From: Paenibacillus solani
GTDB taxonomy: Bacteria > Bacillota > Bacilli > Paenibacillales > Paenibacillaceae
Length of the DNA: 37,561 nt
Direction: 5' to 3'
NCBI RefSeq assembly: GCF_001277345.1
Contig: NZ_LIUT01000006.1
Location: forward strand, 92,993 to 130,553
Positions 21,241 through 31,193 of this stretch are shown here, one piece after another. Made by a program: the position numbers and the translations under genes. A model generated the notes under the pieces. The model was not told the origin of the DNA and searched no databases. It saw only the letters and a program-made list of their open reading frames with translations. Within the stretch, counting starts at the first letter, position 1. Each line of letters begins with the position of its first letter.

Positions 21241-22397
21241 ATATCTGTTTTGTTACACATGCCGTAAAAAAAGGTGATGGGCAAGGAAGAGTCAATTACG
21301 AGGTTATTGTTGAAGCCCTTCATCAAGGACATGAGATTGTAATTATATCGTCAGAGCTATCAGACGAACTGCAGAATCATGAGCGGGTGGAATGGATAAG
21401 AATGAATCTCAGAACAATCCCGACCGCACTGTTACGCTACCAGCTGTTTGCATGGCTTTCCGCCTGTTGGATTTGGATGAACCAAAGGAAACTGGACCTT
21501 GTCGTCGTCAATGGTTTCATAACTTACGCGAGATCGGATATTAACTGTATTCATTTTGTTCATAGTGCCTGGGTGAAATCGAAATATCATCCTTATCATG
21601 AACAGAAAAACGCTAGAGCCATGTACCAATGGCTGTACAACAGTGTTAATGCCCTATTGGAGCGTCATGCGCTAAAACGAACGAAGCAGATCGTGGCCGT
21701 ATCCGAGCAAGTCAAACAAGAACTAATACAGGATGCAAGAGTAAATCCACATAAGGTTTCAGTCATTTCGAATGGTGTCGATTTGAATGAGTTCTATCCG
21801 CGGGCGGTAAATCGTAAGGATTTTAATTTGGACGTCAATACAACCTATGCTTTGTTTGCCGGGGATTTGAAATCGTCGAGGAAGAACCTGGACACCGTAC
21901 TTCAGGCTTTGAATCAGGTGGATCATATCCATCTGTTAGTGCTTGGAAATGCAGAGAAGAGCGTATATCCTCACATGGCAGAGCGTTTGGGGATTTCCCA
22001 GCGAGTTCATTTTCTGGGATACCGAAGAGATATTGCCGAGATCATGTCGCTTGCTGATATGTTCATATTCCCTTCGAGATACGAGCCATTCTCACTGGTT
22101 ATATTAGAAGCCATGGCTTCGGGACTGCCTGTGATAACCAGCAGCAAATGCGGCGCCGTTGAGCTGTTATCGGATGATTCTGCGGTTGTAATGGAGGATC
22201 CCGATGATACGGAGACGTTAGTGAGTGCGCTAAGGGAGCTCCTATCTAATAAAGGAAGACTAGAAACGATGTCATTGAGAGCGAGGGAAGATGCCCGAAG
22301 GAATTCCTGGGGCAATATGTCTAATCAGTACATGAATTTAATTAACCGGACCTTAGGAATGGGATTAAATACCGGAAAAGCGAGCTTGAAGGGATAG
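21237..22397 (+). CDS. Glycosyltransferase family 4, first in the operon
   Basis: A 386-residue GT-B retaining glycosyltransferase. The GT4 donor-site motif is EPFSLVILEAMASGLPV, with the E-x7-E pair, after FLGYRRDIAEIMSLADMFIFPSRY. It transfers a sugar from a nucleotide donor onto the growing lipid-linked repeat. Its ATG overlaps the GDSL gene stop (ATGA). Donor and acceptor cannot be told from sequence; GDP-mannose, UDP-glucose or UDP-glucuronate are likely, given the sugar genes present. Confidence 0.88.
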   Translation: MNICFVTHAVKKGDGQGRVNYEVIVEALHQGHEIVIISSELSDELQNHERVEWIRMNLRTIPTALLRYQLFAWLSACWIWMNQRKLDLVVVNGFITYARSDINCIHFVHSAWVKSKYHPYHEQKNARAMYQWLYNSVNALLERHALKRTKQIVAVSEQVKQELIQDARVNPHKVSVISNGVDLNEFYPRAVNRKDFNLDVNTTYALFAGDLKSSRKNLDTVLQALNQVDHIHLLVLGNAEKSVYPHMAERLGISQRVHFLGYRRDIAEIMSLADMFIFPSRYEPFSLVILEAMASGLPVITSSKCGAVELLSDDSAVVMEDPDDTETLVSALRELLSNKGRLETMSLRAREDARRNSWGNMSNQYMNLINRTLGMGLNTGKASLKG

Positions 22398-22401
22398 TAC
22401 T

Positions 22402-23748
22402 ATGGCCATCGTAAACTTGATTAAACAAACCAAGCGATTCGGAAGTTTAGGGAATGTACTGCAAATATTCGCATCGAATGTGTTTATCCTCGGCTTAAAT
22501 GTGTTGACGGGGATTATCATTGCAAGATTTCTTGGGCCGGAGGGACGGGGGGAGCAGGCAGCCATGATTATGTGGCCCCGATTCCTCGCATATTGCTTGA
22601 CACTGGGAATCCCAGCCTCCTTGGTCTACTACATGAAGAAAAAAGATGAGGATCAAGGGTCATTATATGTAGCGTCATTGTACATGAGCCAGATTCTCGG
22701 ATGCGTTGCAATTGCGATCGGCTTTATCTTTGTTCCCTTTTGGCTGGAGGGCTATTCCAGCGAGGTAATTCAGTTTGCGACTTGGGCTTTAATCATGTCG
22801 CCGATTGCCATGCTGGGGACAATTAATACTGCTGCACTGCAGGCTAGAGGAGAGTATCATCTCTTCAACTTTATGAGATACATCCCTGTATTAAGCACCT
22901 TAGTTCTACTATGTGGTCTAGTCATTGCAGGACATGTCACACCCTTTTATACCTCAGTGGCTTATCTGCTTCCGGCAATCCCCATAGCCTTATGGATGAC
23001 GATTCGCTTAGTGTCCAAGTATAAAATGAAGCAGCGACGAAAAGTGGAATCCGGTAAAAAATTGCTGAGCTATGGAATTAGATCCTACGGCACAGATGTT
23101 GCCGGAACCTTCTCCGGGTATATTGACCAGATTCTAGTTGTAGGATTACTGTCTCCGAGCAGCCTGGGTCTGTATGTGGTCTCTCTGAATCTATCCAAAA
23201 TGTTAAATACCATTCAAAATGCCATCACCTTGGTATTATTCCCCAAAGCTGCTGGATTAGAGCAGAGTGAAGCGCTTAAGCTGACGTTTAAAGTGTATCG
23301 CATAAGCACCATTATCACGATTATAGTAGGTGCCGGGATATTTTTAGTTGCGCCGTATCTATTAATAATTTTATATGGGAAATCATTTGTTGAGGCTATA
23401 CCGGTATTTAGAATATTGATATTTCAAACAGCCGTAACCAGCATTTCATGGATTCTGTCTCAAGGCTTTATGTCGATCGGTAAACCGGGGACCGTTACGA
23501 TCATGCGAGTCATGACCCTGGCATTAAATGTAATATTATTGAATATATTGATTCCGCCTCTGGGAATAGAGGGAGCTGCCATATCACTGCTTACTGCGTC
23601 CATCATGGAACTTATAGTCGTGTTTATTATTTACACAACCATGCATCGAGTCAAAATGAAAGAATGGATCGTATCGAAGAACGATGTCATATGGTTGATC
23701 CAGCGCATTCGCAATCAGTATAAGCGGAGTAATCAGCAATCTATGTAG
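22402..23748 (+). CDS. Wzx-type polysaccharide flippase
   Basis: A 448-residue membrane protein of the MATE/MVF-like polysaccharide transporter family with about twelve to fourteen hydrophobic helices. The opening FASNVFILGLNVLTGIIIAR followed by FLGPEGRGE is characteristic. It moves undecaprenyl-linked repeat units across the membrane for Wzy. It starts four bases after the preceding gene behind AAGGGA. Together with the polymerase it assigns the operon to the Wzx/Wzy pathway and not to an ABC or synthase pathway. Confidence 0.9.
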   Translation: MAIVNLIKQTKRFGSLGNVLQIFASNVFILGLNVLTGIIIARFLGPEGRGEQAAMIMWPRFLAYCLTLGIPASLVYYMKKKDEDQGSLYVASLYMSQILGCVAIAIGFIFVPFWLEGYSSEVIQFATWALIMSPIAMLGTINTAALQARGEYHLFNFMRYIPVLSTLVLLCGLVIAGHVTPFYTSVAYLLPAIPIALWMTIRLVSKYKMKQRRKVESGKKLLSYGIRSYGTDVAGTFSGYIDQILVVGLLSPSSLGLYVVSLNLSKMLNTIQNAITLVLFPKAAGLEQSEALKLTFKVYRISTIITIIVGAGIFLVAPYLLIILYGKSFVEAIPVFRILIFQTAVTSISWILSQGFMSIGKPGTVTIMRVMTLALNVILLNILIPPLGIEGAAISLLTASIMELIVVFIIYTTMHRVKMKEWIVSKNDVIWLIQRIRNQYKRSNQQSM

Positions 23749-23795
23749 ATAAACCTGAAATTGAAATTGAAGTGACTCATATACGAGGTGATCGC

Positions 23796-24848
23796 ATGAA
23801 TATTCTTCATATCGCCAATCATGTGAAGCAGTCCGGTAACGGTATCGTCAATGTCATGGTAGACCTGGCTTGCGAACAGGCAAAAATAGGTCATCATGTG
23901 GCGGTTGCATCCGAAGGCGGCCATTACATTGATTTGCTGCAGCAGCACGGAATTCAACATTACACATTGGACCAGACCAGGAAGCCGGCACAGATGATGC
24001 AGGCTTTTTTCAATTTTCGGAAAATAGTAAAAACATTCAAGCCCGATATTATCCATGCGCATATGATGACCGGGGCCTTGTTATCTCGTATATCGAGGGG
24101 ATTCCATAAATATAAGATCGTGACGCATATTCATAATGAGTTTCAAAAAAGCGCGGATGTGATGAAGGTCGGGGATTCCGTTATTGCGGTAAGCCAAGCG
24201 GTTGCTGCTTCGATGTTGAACCGGGGAGTGAAGGAATCGAAACTGCATGTGGTCAGAAACGGGACGATTGGCAGCTCACGGAGGAAGCCTGGCGAAGAAG
24301 TCACACTTAATGGCATTGCTATAGTCAGCGTGTCTGGCATGTATGAGCGCAAAGGGATCTTTGAACTGATGGAGGCATTTGAAAATGTAGCTTCCGTGTA
24401 TCCTGAAGCTAATCTGTATCTGTTAGGAGAGGGGCCGGACCGGTCAAAATTCGAATGGAGGGCTAGCCAGTCTCCGTATCGTGATCGGATTCATTTCTTA
24501 GGCTACCAGCCTGATCCGCAAACCTATATGAGAGCAGCCGATGTGTTTGTCCTGGCTTCGCATAAAGAATCGTTTGGTCTGGTGCTAATCGAGGCCCGGG
24601 AGGTCGGCTGTGCCATCGTCGCCACGGATGTAGACGGAATTCCGGAAACACTTGATTTCGGTAAATCCGGCATATTGGTGCCGCCGAAAACACCGGGTAA
24701 GCTGGCAAATGCGATTCTGGCGATGCTGCAGTATCCCGATGTGAGAGAAGCGTACCGGAAAGAAGCCCAGCAGGGCCTGGAGTATTATTCCGTAGAAAGA
24801 GTCGCCAAAGATACATTGAAAATTTATGAGCAGCTGCTAATCAGTTAA
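23796..24848 (+). CDS. Glycosyltransferase family 4, second
   Basis: A 350-residue GT4 protein starting MNILHIANHVKQSGNGIVNV, an N-terminal Rossmann domain with a glycine-rich acceptor loop. The donor motif is ESFGLVLIEAREVGCAIVATDVDGIPE, with both glutamates of E-x7-E. The ATG at 23796 follows CGAGGTGATCGC; an eight-residue longer frame is less likely. Specificity unknown. Confidence 0.88.
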   Translation: MNILHIANHVKQSGNGIVNVMVDLACEQAKIGHHVAVASEGGHYIDLLQQHGIQHYTLDQTRKPAQMMQAFFNFRKIVKTFKPDIIHAHMMTGALLSRISRGFHKYKIVTHIHNEFQKSADVMKVGDSVIAVSQAVAASMLNRGVKESKLHVVRNGTIGSSRRKPGEEVTLNGIAIVSVSGMYERKGIFELMEAFENVASVYPEANLYLLGEGPDRSKFEWRASQSPYRDRIHFLGYQPDPQTYMRAADVFVLASHKESFGLVLIEAREVGCAIVATDVDGIPETLDFGKSGILVPPKTPGKLANAILAMLQYPDVREAYRKEAQQGLEYYSVERVAKDTLKIYEQLLIS

Positions 24849-24873
24849 ATCCTAGGAGAAAAGAGAGATAATC

Positions 24874-26064
24874 ATGAATGTGCTGTCCACTGGAATGGGC
24901 TGGATTGATATCCAGTACGGGGGGCTGAACCGCTATTTTGCCGATTACGCTAACGCCATGAAAGAACATGGACATTCTGAACTGGGCTTTATCGTAGCGC
25001 CGAAGGGCTCCCGGTTAACGACGGATCTTAACATCAGAAATGTTACACATGATCGCGAAGCCAATCATTATCTGCCTCGAATGCGTTTGGTTAAAAAGCA
25101 TACACATCAGGCGGTGAAATCCTTTCAACCGGACGTGTTTAACCCGCACTTTGCGTTCTACACAACGATGATCACAAGGAGGGTAATCCCTCCTCATGTC
25201 CCGATCATCACGCATTTTCATGGTCCGTGGGCAATGGAAACAGAGGTACAGCAGACGTCAGGTGCGACAAATTCCATAAGGGAAACCAAGTTCTGGCTCA
25301 AAAAACAAGTAGAACAATTAACCTACCGCCGTTCCGATAGCTTTATCGTGCTGAGTGAGTATTTTCGAGATATATTAACGGGAACCTACGGCATTGAAGA
25401 CAGCAAAATTCATATCATACCCGGCGCGGTTGATCACAATCGCTTCCGGCCTCATCCTCATCGTGAGGAATTGAGATCGCAACTGGGCCTATCTCCCGGT
25501 CAGCCCGTGCTGTTCTGCATCCGCAGACTTGTACGCCGAATGGGGATAGATCGTCTGATCCATGCCATGGCAGATGTCATCCGCATACATCCCGACGTTC
25601 AGTTATTCATCGGAGGTGATGGACCGATGAGGGCTGAGTATGAAGAGTTGATTCAGCAATTGGGTCTCTCAGCCAATGTGAAGTTACTGGGTAGAATTTC
25701 AAATGAGGAGCTCGTTCAATATTACCAGGCTGCGGATATCAGCGTCGTTCCGACATTAACGCTCGAAGGCTTTGGCTTGATCACGGTAGAGTCCCTGGCA
25801 TGTGGAACGCCGGTTCTGGGAACCCCTTATGGGGGAACGAAGGAGATTTTGCGGGGCATATCGGATGATTTGATGTTTGAGGATGGCTCCTCTGAAGCGA
25901 TTAGCAAGAAGATCATAGACGCTCTAAATAATGATTCCTTCCTTCCCTCCCGGGAAGCGTGCAGGGAGCATGTGTTGAACCGATATACATGGAGCCGCGT
26001 GGCGGAATCCGTGACCGAGGTATTTGCAGAAGAAGTCAATAAAAGAAAGGTATTCAGAAGATGA
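24874..26064 (+). CDS. Glycosyltransferase family 4, third
   Basis: A 396-residue GT4 protein. It begins MNVLSTGMGWIDIQYGGLNRYF, with the GGLNRY acceptor loop, and has the donor motif EGFGLITVESLACGTPVLGTPYGGTKEIL. The central HIIPGAVDHNRFRP is typical of this family. It ends in a four-base ATGA overlap with the next gene. The linkage it forms cannot be predicted by eye. Confidence 0.88.
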   Translation: MNVLSTGMGWIDIQYGGLNRYFADYANAMKEHGHSELGFIVAPKGSRLTTDLNIRNVTHDREANHYLPRMRLVKKHTHQAVKSFQPDVFNPHFAFYTTMITRRVIPPHVPIITHFHGPWAMETEVQQTSGATNSIRETKFWLKKQVEQLTYRRSDSFIVLSEYFRDILTGTYGIEDSKIHIIPGAVDHNRFRPHPHREELRSQLGLSPGQPVLFCIRRLVRRMGIDRLIHAMADVIRIHPDVQLFIGGDGPMRAEYEELIQQLGLSANVKLLGRISNEELVQYYQAADISVVPTLTLEGFGLITVESLACGTPVLGTPYGGTKEILRGISDDLMFEDGSSEAISKKIIDALNNDSFLPSREACREHVLNRYTWSRVAESVTEVFAEEVNKRKVFRR

Positions 26065-27263
26065 GAATCGCTTTTTATAACCATACAAGCGCGATCAGCG
26101 GTGCGGAGATCAGCCTCATGCTGACCGCAAAGCATCTGACAAAAGCCCATCCGATTTTGTTCGCTCCCGAAGGAGAATTGCTGCAGAAGGCACGCAGCGA
26201 GGGACTTGAATGCGTTGCTCTTCCGAGCTACCGGGCGAGAATGACCAAAAATCCGTTTCTTCTGATCGTTTATGTGATGGGCATGCTGTGGGCAGGATGG
26301 AGGCTTGCACGGCTTATGAAGAAAAGCCGAGTGGATCTCATACATGCCAACTCCATAAGAGCGGGGATCATGGCCGGATTGTTCAGATGGTACCATCAGC
26401 TGCCTGTCGTGTGGCATATACGGGATATGCCTCCGCAGGGAATCATCGGGAAGCTCATCAAGAGGTTTGCCGGATATACAGCGCAGGCGCTCATCGGTAT
26501 TTCTGAGTCCGTTATTGATGGTATCAAGCATCCTGCGGTTGAGGGGCGATGTTATCTTGTACACAACGGCGTGGAAATGCAGAGCTTTGACAGTGAAAAC
26601 AAACAACAGATTAGAGAAAAGATTCGGCTGGAATTATCTACACCGCCGGATGCGCAAGTATTGACTATTATCGGGCAAATCGCTCCCTGGAAGAGACAAG
26701 AAGATGCAATAGAGGCAATGGCTAATCTGGTACGAGAGGAACGAAATATCGTTTTATGGATCGTCGGAGAAGCCAAGTTCAGGTTGGAGAATGAGCGTTA
26801 TCTGGACAGCCTGCAGGAGAAGGTTGCATCCTTGGGGCTTGAAGATCATGTGGTATTCACGGGATACCGTGAAGATGTATTGGAGATCTGCTGTGCAGCA
26901 GATCTCCTTTTATTATGCTCCGACCAAGAACCTTTCGGGCGGGTCATTATTGAAGCCATGTCGCAAGGGACTCCTGTCGTGGGGACAAGAGGGGGCGGCG
27001 TCCCCGAGATCATTGAGCATGGGGTCAGTGGGCTTATGTATGAAATCGGAGATGCCGCCGGACTCACACAATGTATCCATCAGATTTTGTCGGATGAGAC
27101 CGTAAGGTCTTCACTCAGCAGAAATGGAGAGATCAGGGCAAGGGATCAGTTCTCCATAACTCAGACAGCACGGAAGGTTGAGGACATATATCAACTGCTC
27201 CTGAAAGGAAAGGGAGCCGGGACCGGATTAATAGAGCGTCAGCAGGCAAAGGAGTTCATATAA
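26061..27263 (+). CDS. Glycosyltransferase family 4, fourth
   Basis: A 400-residue GT4 protein with N-terminal MRIAFYNHTSAISGAEISL (acceptor loop SGAE) and donor motif EPFGRVIIEAMSQGTPVVGTRGGGVPEII. It shows the usual IGQIAPWKRQEDAIEA nucleotide-sugar binding stretch. It overlaps the preceding gene by four bases, and its stop TAA directly precedes the next ATG, so translation is probably coupled. Confidence 0.88.
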   Translation: MRIAFYNHTSAISGAEISLMLTAKHLTKAHPILFAPEGELLQKARSEGLECVALPSYRARMTKNPFLLIVYVMGMLWAGWRLARLMKKSRVDLIHANSIRAGIMAGLFRWYHQLPVVWHIRDMPPQGIIGKLIKRFAGYTAQALIGISESVIDGIKHPAVEGRCYLVHNGVEMQSFDSENKQQIREKIRLELSTPPDAQVLTIIGQIAPWKRQEDAIEAMANLVREERNIVLWIVGEAKFRLENERYLDSLQEKVASLGLEDHVVFTGYREDVLEICCAADLLLLCSDQEPFGRVIIEAMSQGTPVVGTRGGGVPEIIEHGVSGLMYEIGDAAGLTQCIHQILSDETVRSSLSRNGEIRARDQFSITQTARKVEDIYQLLLKGKGAGTGLIERQQAKEFI

Positions 27264-28403
27264 ATGCGAAACGTAAAAGTGGCCATTGTCCACGATTATC
27301 TCAATCAAATGGGCGGCGCAGAACGGGTGGTTGCCGTGTTCCGAAAAATGTTTCCCGAAGCGCCGATTTATACGACCATTGTTGACCAGGAGAAATTGCT
27401 TCCGGAATTGAAGGATGCGGTCATCCATACGACCTGGATGCAGCGGATACCGGGAATTTTGCGGAGATTTAAGCTGTTCTTCTGGCTGTATCCTTTCGCA
27501 GTATCCTCCATGAAGCTGAAAGGCTATGACCTCATCCTAAGCTCCAGCAGCGCTTATGCAAAGGGAGCACGTAAGGAAAGGGGCAGCGTGCATGTATGCT
27601 ACTGCCACACCCCGATGCGATTCGCCTGGGATTTCGAAGGCTATATGGAAGGCGTTGCCGTACCAAGGAGCTTGAAGCGGATAGCGAAATGGCTGACCTA
27701 CCCGCTGCAGAGATGGGATCGCAGCAATTCCGCACGGGTAGACCGCTTGATTGCCAATTCGACCATCGTTAAGGAACGCATTAGTCGCACATATGGAGTA
27801 AAGGCGCCGATTATATTTCCGCCGGTAGATATCAGCCGATTCAGTGTTAGCGAAGATGGTCCCGGAGACTATTTCCTTGTGGTCTCAAGGCTGGTGTCTT
27901 ACAAACGCATGGATCTTGCCGTTCAGGCTTGCACCCGGCTGGGCCAAAAACTGCTCATTGTTGGAGACGGCACTGACCGGCAGCGGCTGGAGCAGCTGGC
28001 AGGTGATACGGTTACTTTCCTTGGCAGAAGAAGCGACGAGGAAGTCGTCCGCTATATGCAGCACTGCAAAGCACTAATCTTCCCAGGGATTGAGGACTTC
28101 GGGATCACGCCGCTGGAGGTGAACGCCTGCGGTCGGCCGATTATCGCTTATCGCGGAGGCGGGGCGCTGGACACCGTTGTTGCAGAGCAGACCGGCTTGT
28201 TCTTCGAAGAGCAGTCGGTGGAATCCTTGATGGAAGCAATCAAGCATTTTGAAACATATGACTGGGATGCGGATCGGATAAGACTGCACGCAGAGGCTTT
28301 CAGCGAGGATGTGTTCATGGAACGATTGCAATCCAGCATTGAAGGAGCGATGAACGCCAAAGAGAGAGGCGCCAAGGTTGCGCAAATGGAAGGGAGCTAT
28401 TAA
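27264..28403 (+). CDS. Glycosyltransferase family 4, fifth (WbaZ-like, possibly mannosyl)
   Basis: A 379-residue GT4 protein with the WbaZ-type features HDYLNQMGGAERV at the N-terminus and CYCHTPMRFAWDF in the middle, then VVSRLVSYKRMDLAVQA and EDFGITPLEVNACGRPIIAYRGGG. Proteins with this signature include mannosyl and rhamnosyl transferases. The manC gene follows two bases later, which favours GDP-mannose as donor. It starts immediately after the preceding stop (TAAATG). Confidence 0.87.
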   Translation: MRNVKVAIVHDYLNQMGGAERVVAVFRKMFPEAPIYTTIVDQEKLLPELKDAVIHTTWMQRIPGILRRFKLFFWLYPFAVSSMKLKGYDLILSSSSAYAKGARKERGSVHVCYCHTPMRFAWDFEGYMEGVAVPRSLKRIAKWLTYPLQRWDRSNSARVDRLIANSTIVKERISRTYGVKAPIIFPPVDISRFSVSEDGPGDYFLVVSRLVSYKRMDLAVQACTRLGQKLLIVGDGTDRQRLEQLAGDTVTFLGRRSDEEVVRYMQHCKALIFPGIEDFGITPLEVNACGRPIIAYRGGGALDTVVAEQTGLFFEEQSVESLMEAIKHFETYDWDADRIRLHAEAFSEDVFMERLQSSIEGAMNAKERGAKVAQMEGSY

Positions 28404-28405
28404 CC

Positions 28406-29782
28406 ATGCAGATCGTACTGTTGTCTGGGGGAAGCGGGAACCGGCTATGGCCATTATCGAATGAAACCAGATCCAAACAGTTCCTGAAAATACTAAATGA
28501 TGCCACAGGTAAGCGGGAATCGATGGTACAGCGGGTATGGGGTCAGCTGGGGCTTATGAATCTCCAACAATCGGCTGTGGTGGCTACCGGCAAATCGCAG
28601 GTGGAACTGCTGCAGAATCAGCTTGGTTATGACGTGGAGATCATTGTTGAGCCTGAGCGGCGGGACACGTTCCCGGCCATCGCCTTGTCGGTGTGCTATC
28701 TGTATTCCGTAAAAAGCGCCAGCCCTCAGGATATCGCGATCGTCCTCCCGGTTGATCCGTATGTGGACGCTCACTTCTTCAGCAAAGTGCAGGAGCTTGA
28801 GGAGCTCATGCAGGAAACGGGGGCAGACGTGGGATTGATCGGCGTTTCGCCGGACCATCCATCCTCGAAGTTTGGTTATATCGTGCCTAAAGCGATAGCC
28901 AAGCTGGAGAATGGCACGGAGTACTGCGAGGTGAGCCATTTTGTTGAGAAGCCGAAAGAAGGGATTGCAAGGGGACTCATTGAGCAGTCCGCCTTATGGA
29001 ATTGTGGCGTATTCGCTTTTCGCCTGGAATATATCCTCGATTACCTCTTGGAGCGATCTCTGCCGATTCAGTATGACGAACTGCTGAGGCAATACAGCCA
29101 AGTTGAGAGAACAAGCTTTGATTATGCAGTCGTCGAGCAGGCGAAGCGGATTGTTGCGCTGCCCTACCAAGGGTTATGGAAGGATCTTGGTACTTGGGAT
29201 GCGTTAACCGAAGAGGTTCATACACAGCTGATTGGAAAGGGAACCTTGACGGAGGACTCTATCAACACGCACGTCATTAACGAATTGGATATCCCCATTA
29301 CGGTGATTGCGGCACCCAATCTGATTGTGGCCGCAAGTCCGGACGGCATCTTGGTATCGGAGAAGAGTGCCAGCATGCGGATCAAGGAAGTGCTCCAGTT
29401 CGGTGATCAACGCCCCATGTACGAAGAGCGGCGCTGGGGGCGTTACCGCGTATTGGATTACGTTAAATATCCCAACGGCAATGAAGTATTAACGAAACGG
29501 ATATGCGTGCTCCAGGGGAAGAACTTGAGCTATCAATACCATCTGCTGCGCAGCGAAGTATGGACCGTGGTTTCCGGACAAGGGGAGATGATCTTGGACG
29601 GCAGCGTTCGTATGATCGGCAAAGGCGATGTGGTCATCATATCGGCGGAAGCGAGGCACAGTCTACGGGCGATTACGGATATCGAAATCATCGAGGTCCA
29701 GACGGGCAGCGAGCTGATTGAGGATGATATCGTCCGATTGGCCATGGACTGGGAGGAAATCAAGATTAGTGTCTTGACTTAA
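28406..29782 (+). CDS. manC: Mannose-1-phosphate guanylyltransferase with cupin domain
   Basis: A 458-residue enzyme making GDP-mannose from GTP and mannose-1-phosphate. The N-terminal signature GGSGNRLWPLSNETRSKQFL (residues 8-27) is diagnostic, and FVEKPKEGIARGLI and WNCGVFAFR follow. The C-terminal 120 residues form the type II isomerase-like cupin (WGRYRVLDYVKYPNG, then LSYQYHLLRSEVWTVVSGQGE). In the bifunctional form this cupin also interconverts mannose-6-phosphate and fructose-6-phosphate. No phosphomannomutase gene is in the window, so that step must come from elsewhere. Confidence 0.92.
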   Translation: MQIVLLSGGSGNRLWPLSNETRSKQFLKILNDATGKRESMVQRVWGQLGLMNLQQSAVVATGKSQVELLQNQLGYDVEIIVEPERRDTFPAIALSVCYLYSVKSASPQDIAIVLPVDPYVDAHFFSKVQELEELMQETGADVGLIGVSPDHPSSKFGYIVPKAIAKLENGTEYCEVSHFVEKPKEGIARGLIEQSALWNCGVFAFRLEYILDYLLERSLPIQYDELLRQYSQVERTSFDYAVVEQAKRIVALPYQGLWKDLGTWDALTEEVHTQLIGKGTLTEDSINTHVINELDIPITVIAAPNLIVAASPDGILVSEKSASMRIKEVLQFGDQRPMYEERRWGRYRVLDYVKYPNGNEVLTKRICVLQGKNLSYQYHLLRSEVWTVVSGQGEMILDGSVRMIGKGDVVIISAEARHSLRAITDIEIIEVQTGSELIEDDIVRLAMDWEEIKISVLT

Positions 29783-29828
29783 GAATCGAAGATACCTTGG
29801 GGAACAATTAAACGGTGAGGTGTAGAGA

Positions 29829-31166
29829 ATGAAAATAACGGTAATCGGCGCAGGTTACGTTGGATTGGTATCCGGTGTGTGCTTCTCTGAGCTTGGCCAT
29901 GAGGTCATATGCGTGGATCATATCGAAGCCAAGGTGGATATGCTGAATCGCGGCGAAGTTCCGATCTATGAGCCAGGCCTGCAGGCATTAATTAAAGCGA
30001 ATCGGGAAAGGGGCCGTTTGCGCTTCTCGACGGATTTAAGAGCGTCAGTTCAGCCTTCCGACATCATCATCATCGCTGTAGGAACGCCGTCGCTGCCGAG
30101 CGGGCAAGCTAACTTAAGCTTTATTGAGCAAGCGGCGCAGGAGATCGGCCAAGCGATGAACGGCTATAAAATCATTGTCACCAAGAGTACGGTGCCGGTC
30201 GGGACAAACGAGCGGATTCGGGATATCGTGGCCAAGTGCACGAACGTGCCATTCGATATCGCTTCCGTACCGGAGTTTCTGCGTGAAGGCACGGCCGTTC
30301 AAGACACCATGAACCCCGACCGAATCGTGATCGGTACTGATAGCCCGAGTGCGGGGCAGCAGCTGACAACGCTCCATCAGAGCTTGACCTCGAACATCAT
30401 CGTCACGGACATTCGCAGTGCGGAGATGATTAAATATGCGTCCAATGCATTTCTTGCAACCAAAATTTCGTTTATCAACGAGATTGCGAACATCTGTGAA
30501 AAGGTAGGCGCGGATGTGACCAAGGTGGCGTACGGGATGGGATTTGATCAACGCATCGGCGCTTCATTCTTGAAAGCGGGCATTGGCTATGGCGGTTCCT
30601 GCTTCCCGAAAGATACGCAGGCGCTGATTCAAATCGCCGGACAGATGGATTATGACTTCAAGCTGTTGAAATCGGTCGTCGAGGTGAACCGGCAGCAGCG
30701 CTATAACGTCATTCGCAAGCTGGTATCCTTATTGGGCCAGCTTACCGGGAAGACGATCGGTATATGGGGACTGGCGTTTAAGCCGGAGACGGATGATGTG
30801 CGCGATTCCCCTGCCTATGAGATTATTGCCGCTTTATCGGACATGGGAGCCGTTGTGAAGGCTTACGATCCGATTGCAGCAGATAATTTCAGACATCACT
30901 GTGATGTTAGCGGGCTGATCTACTGTGAGAATGCACGTGAGGCCGCTTGGCAATCGGATGCATTATGCATCCTGACGGAATGGGAGGAATTCCGTCAGAT
31001 TCCGTTATCTGATATCGAGAGCTGGCTGAAATCACCGTATTTGATCGATGGCCGCAATATTTATGAGGAAGAACAGCTAGCTGAGACACAGCTTGTATAT
31101 TATTCTGTGGGCCGTCCGGGAATGAATCGGGGTGTTAAAGAAACCGCACCATTCATTATGCTATAA
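29829..31166 (+). CDS. ugd: UDP-glucose 6-dehydrogenase
   Basis: A 445-residue NAD-dependent enzyme oxidising UDP-glucose to UDP-glucuronate. The N-terminal Rossmann motif is VIGAGYVGLVSG (5-16) and the catalytic cysteine is C258 in GYGGSCFPKDT. The C-terminal domain has GIWGLAFKPETDDVRDSP. It implies an acidic polymer containing glucuronic acid. The ATG follows GTGAGGTG. The 27 bases to the next gene contain no terminator, so transcription probably runs on into the lasso maturation genes. Confidence 0.95.
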   Translation: MKITVIGAGYVGLVSGVCFSELGHEVICVDHIEAKVDMLNRGEVPIYEPGLQALIKANRERGRLRFSTDLRASVQPSDIIIIAVGTPSLPSGQANLSFIEQAAQEIGQAMNGYKIIVTKSTVPVGTNERIRDIVAKCTNVPFDIASVPEFLREGTAVQDTMNPDRIVIGTDSPSAGQQLTTLHQSLTSNIIVTDIRSAEMIKYASNAFLATKISFINEIANICEKVGADVTKVAYGMGFDQRIGASFLKAGIGYGGSCFPKDTQALIQIAGQMDYDFKLLKSVVEVNRQQRYNVIRKLVSLLGQLTGKTIGIWGLAFKPETDDVRDSPAYEIIAALSDMGAVVKAYDPIAADNFRHHCDVSGLIYCENAREAAWQSDALCILTEWEEFRQIPLSDIESWLKSPYLIDGRNIYEEEQLAETQLVYYSVGRPGMNRGVKETAPFIML

Positions 31167-31193
31167 CTATTAAATTCTGAGGTGGTTGTTGTG

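Noticed and set aside
28406..29782. Complete GDP-mannose pathway inside the operon
   Set aside because: No phosphomannomutase is present; only the guanylyltransferase step, and possibly the isomerase, are encoded here.
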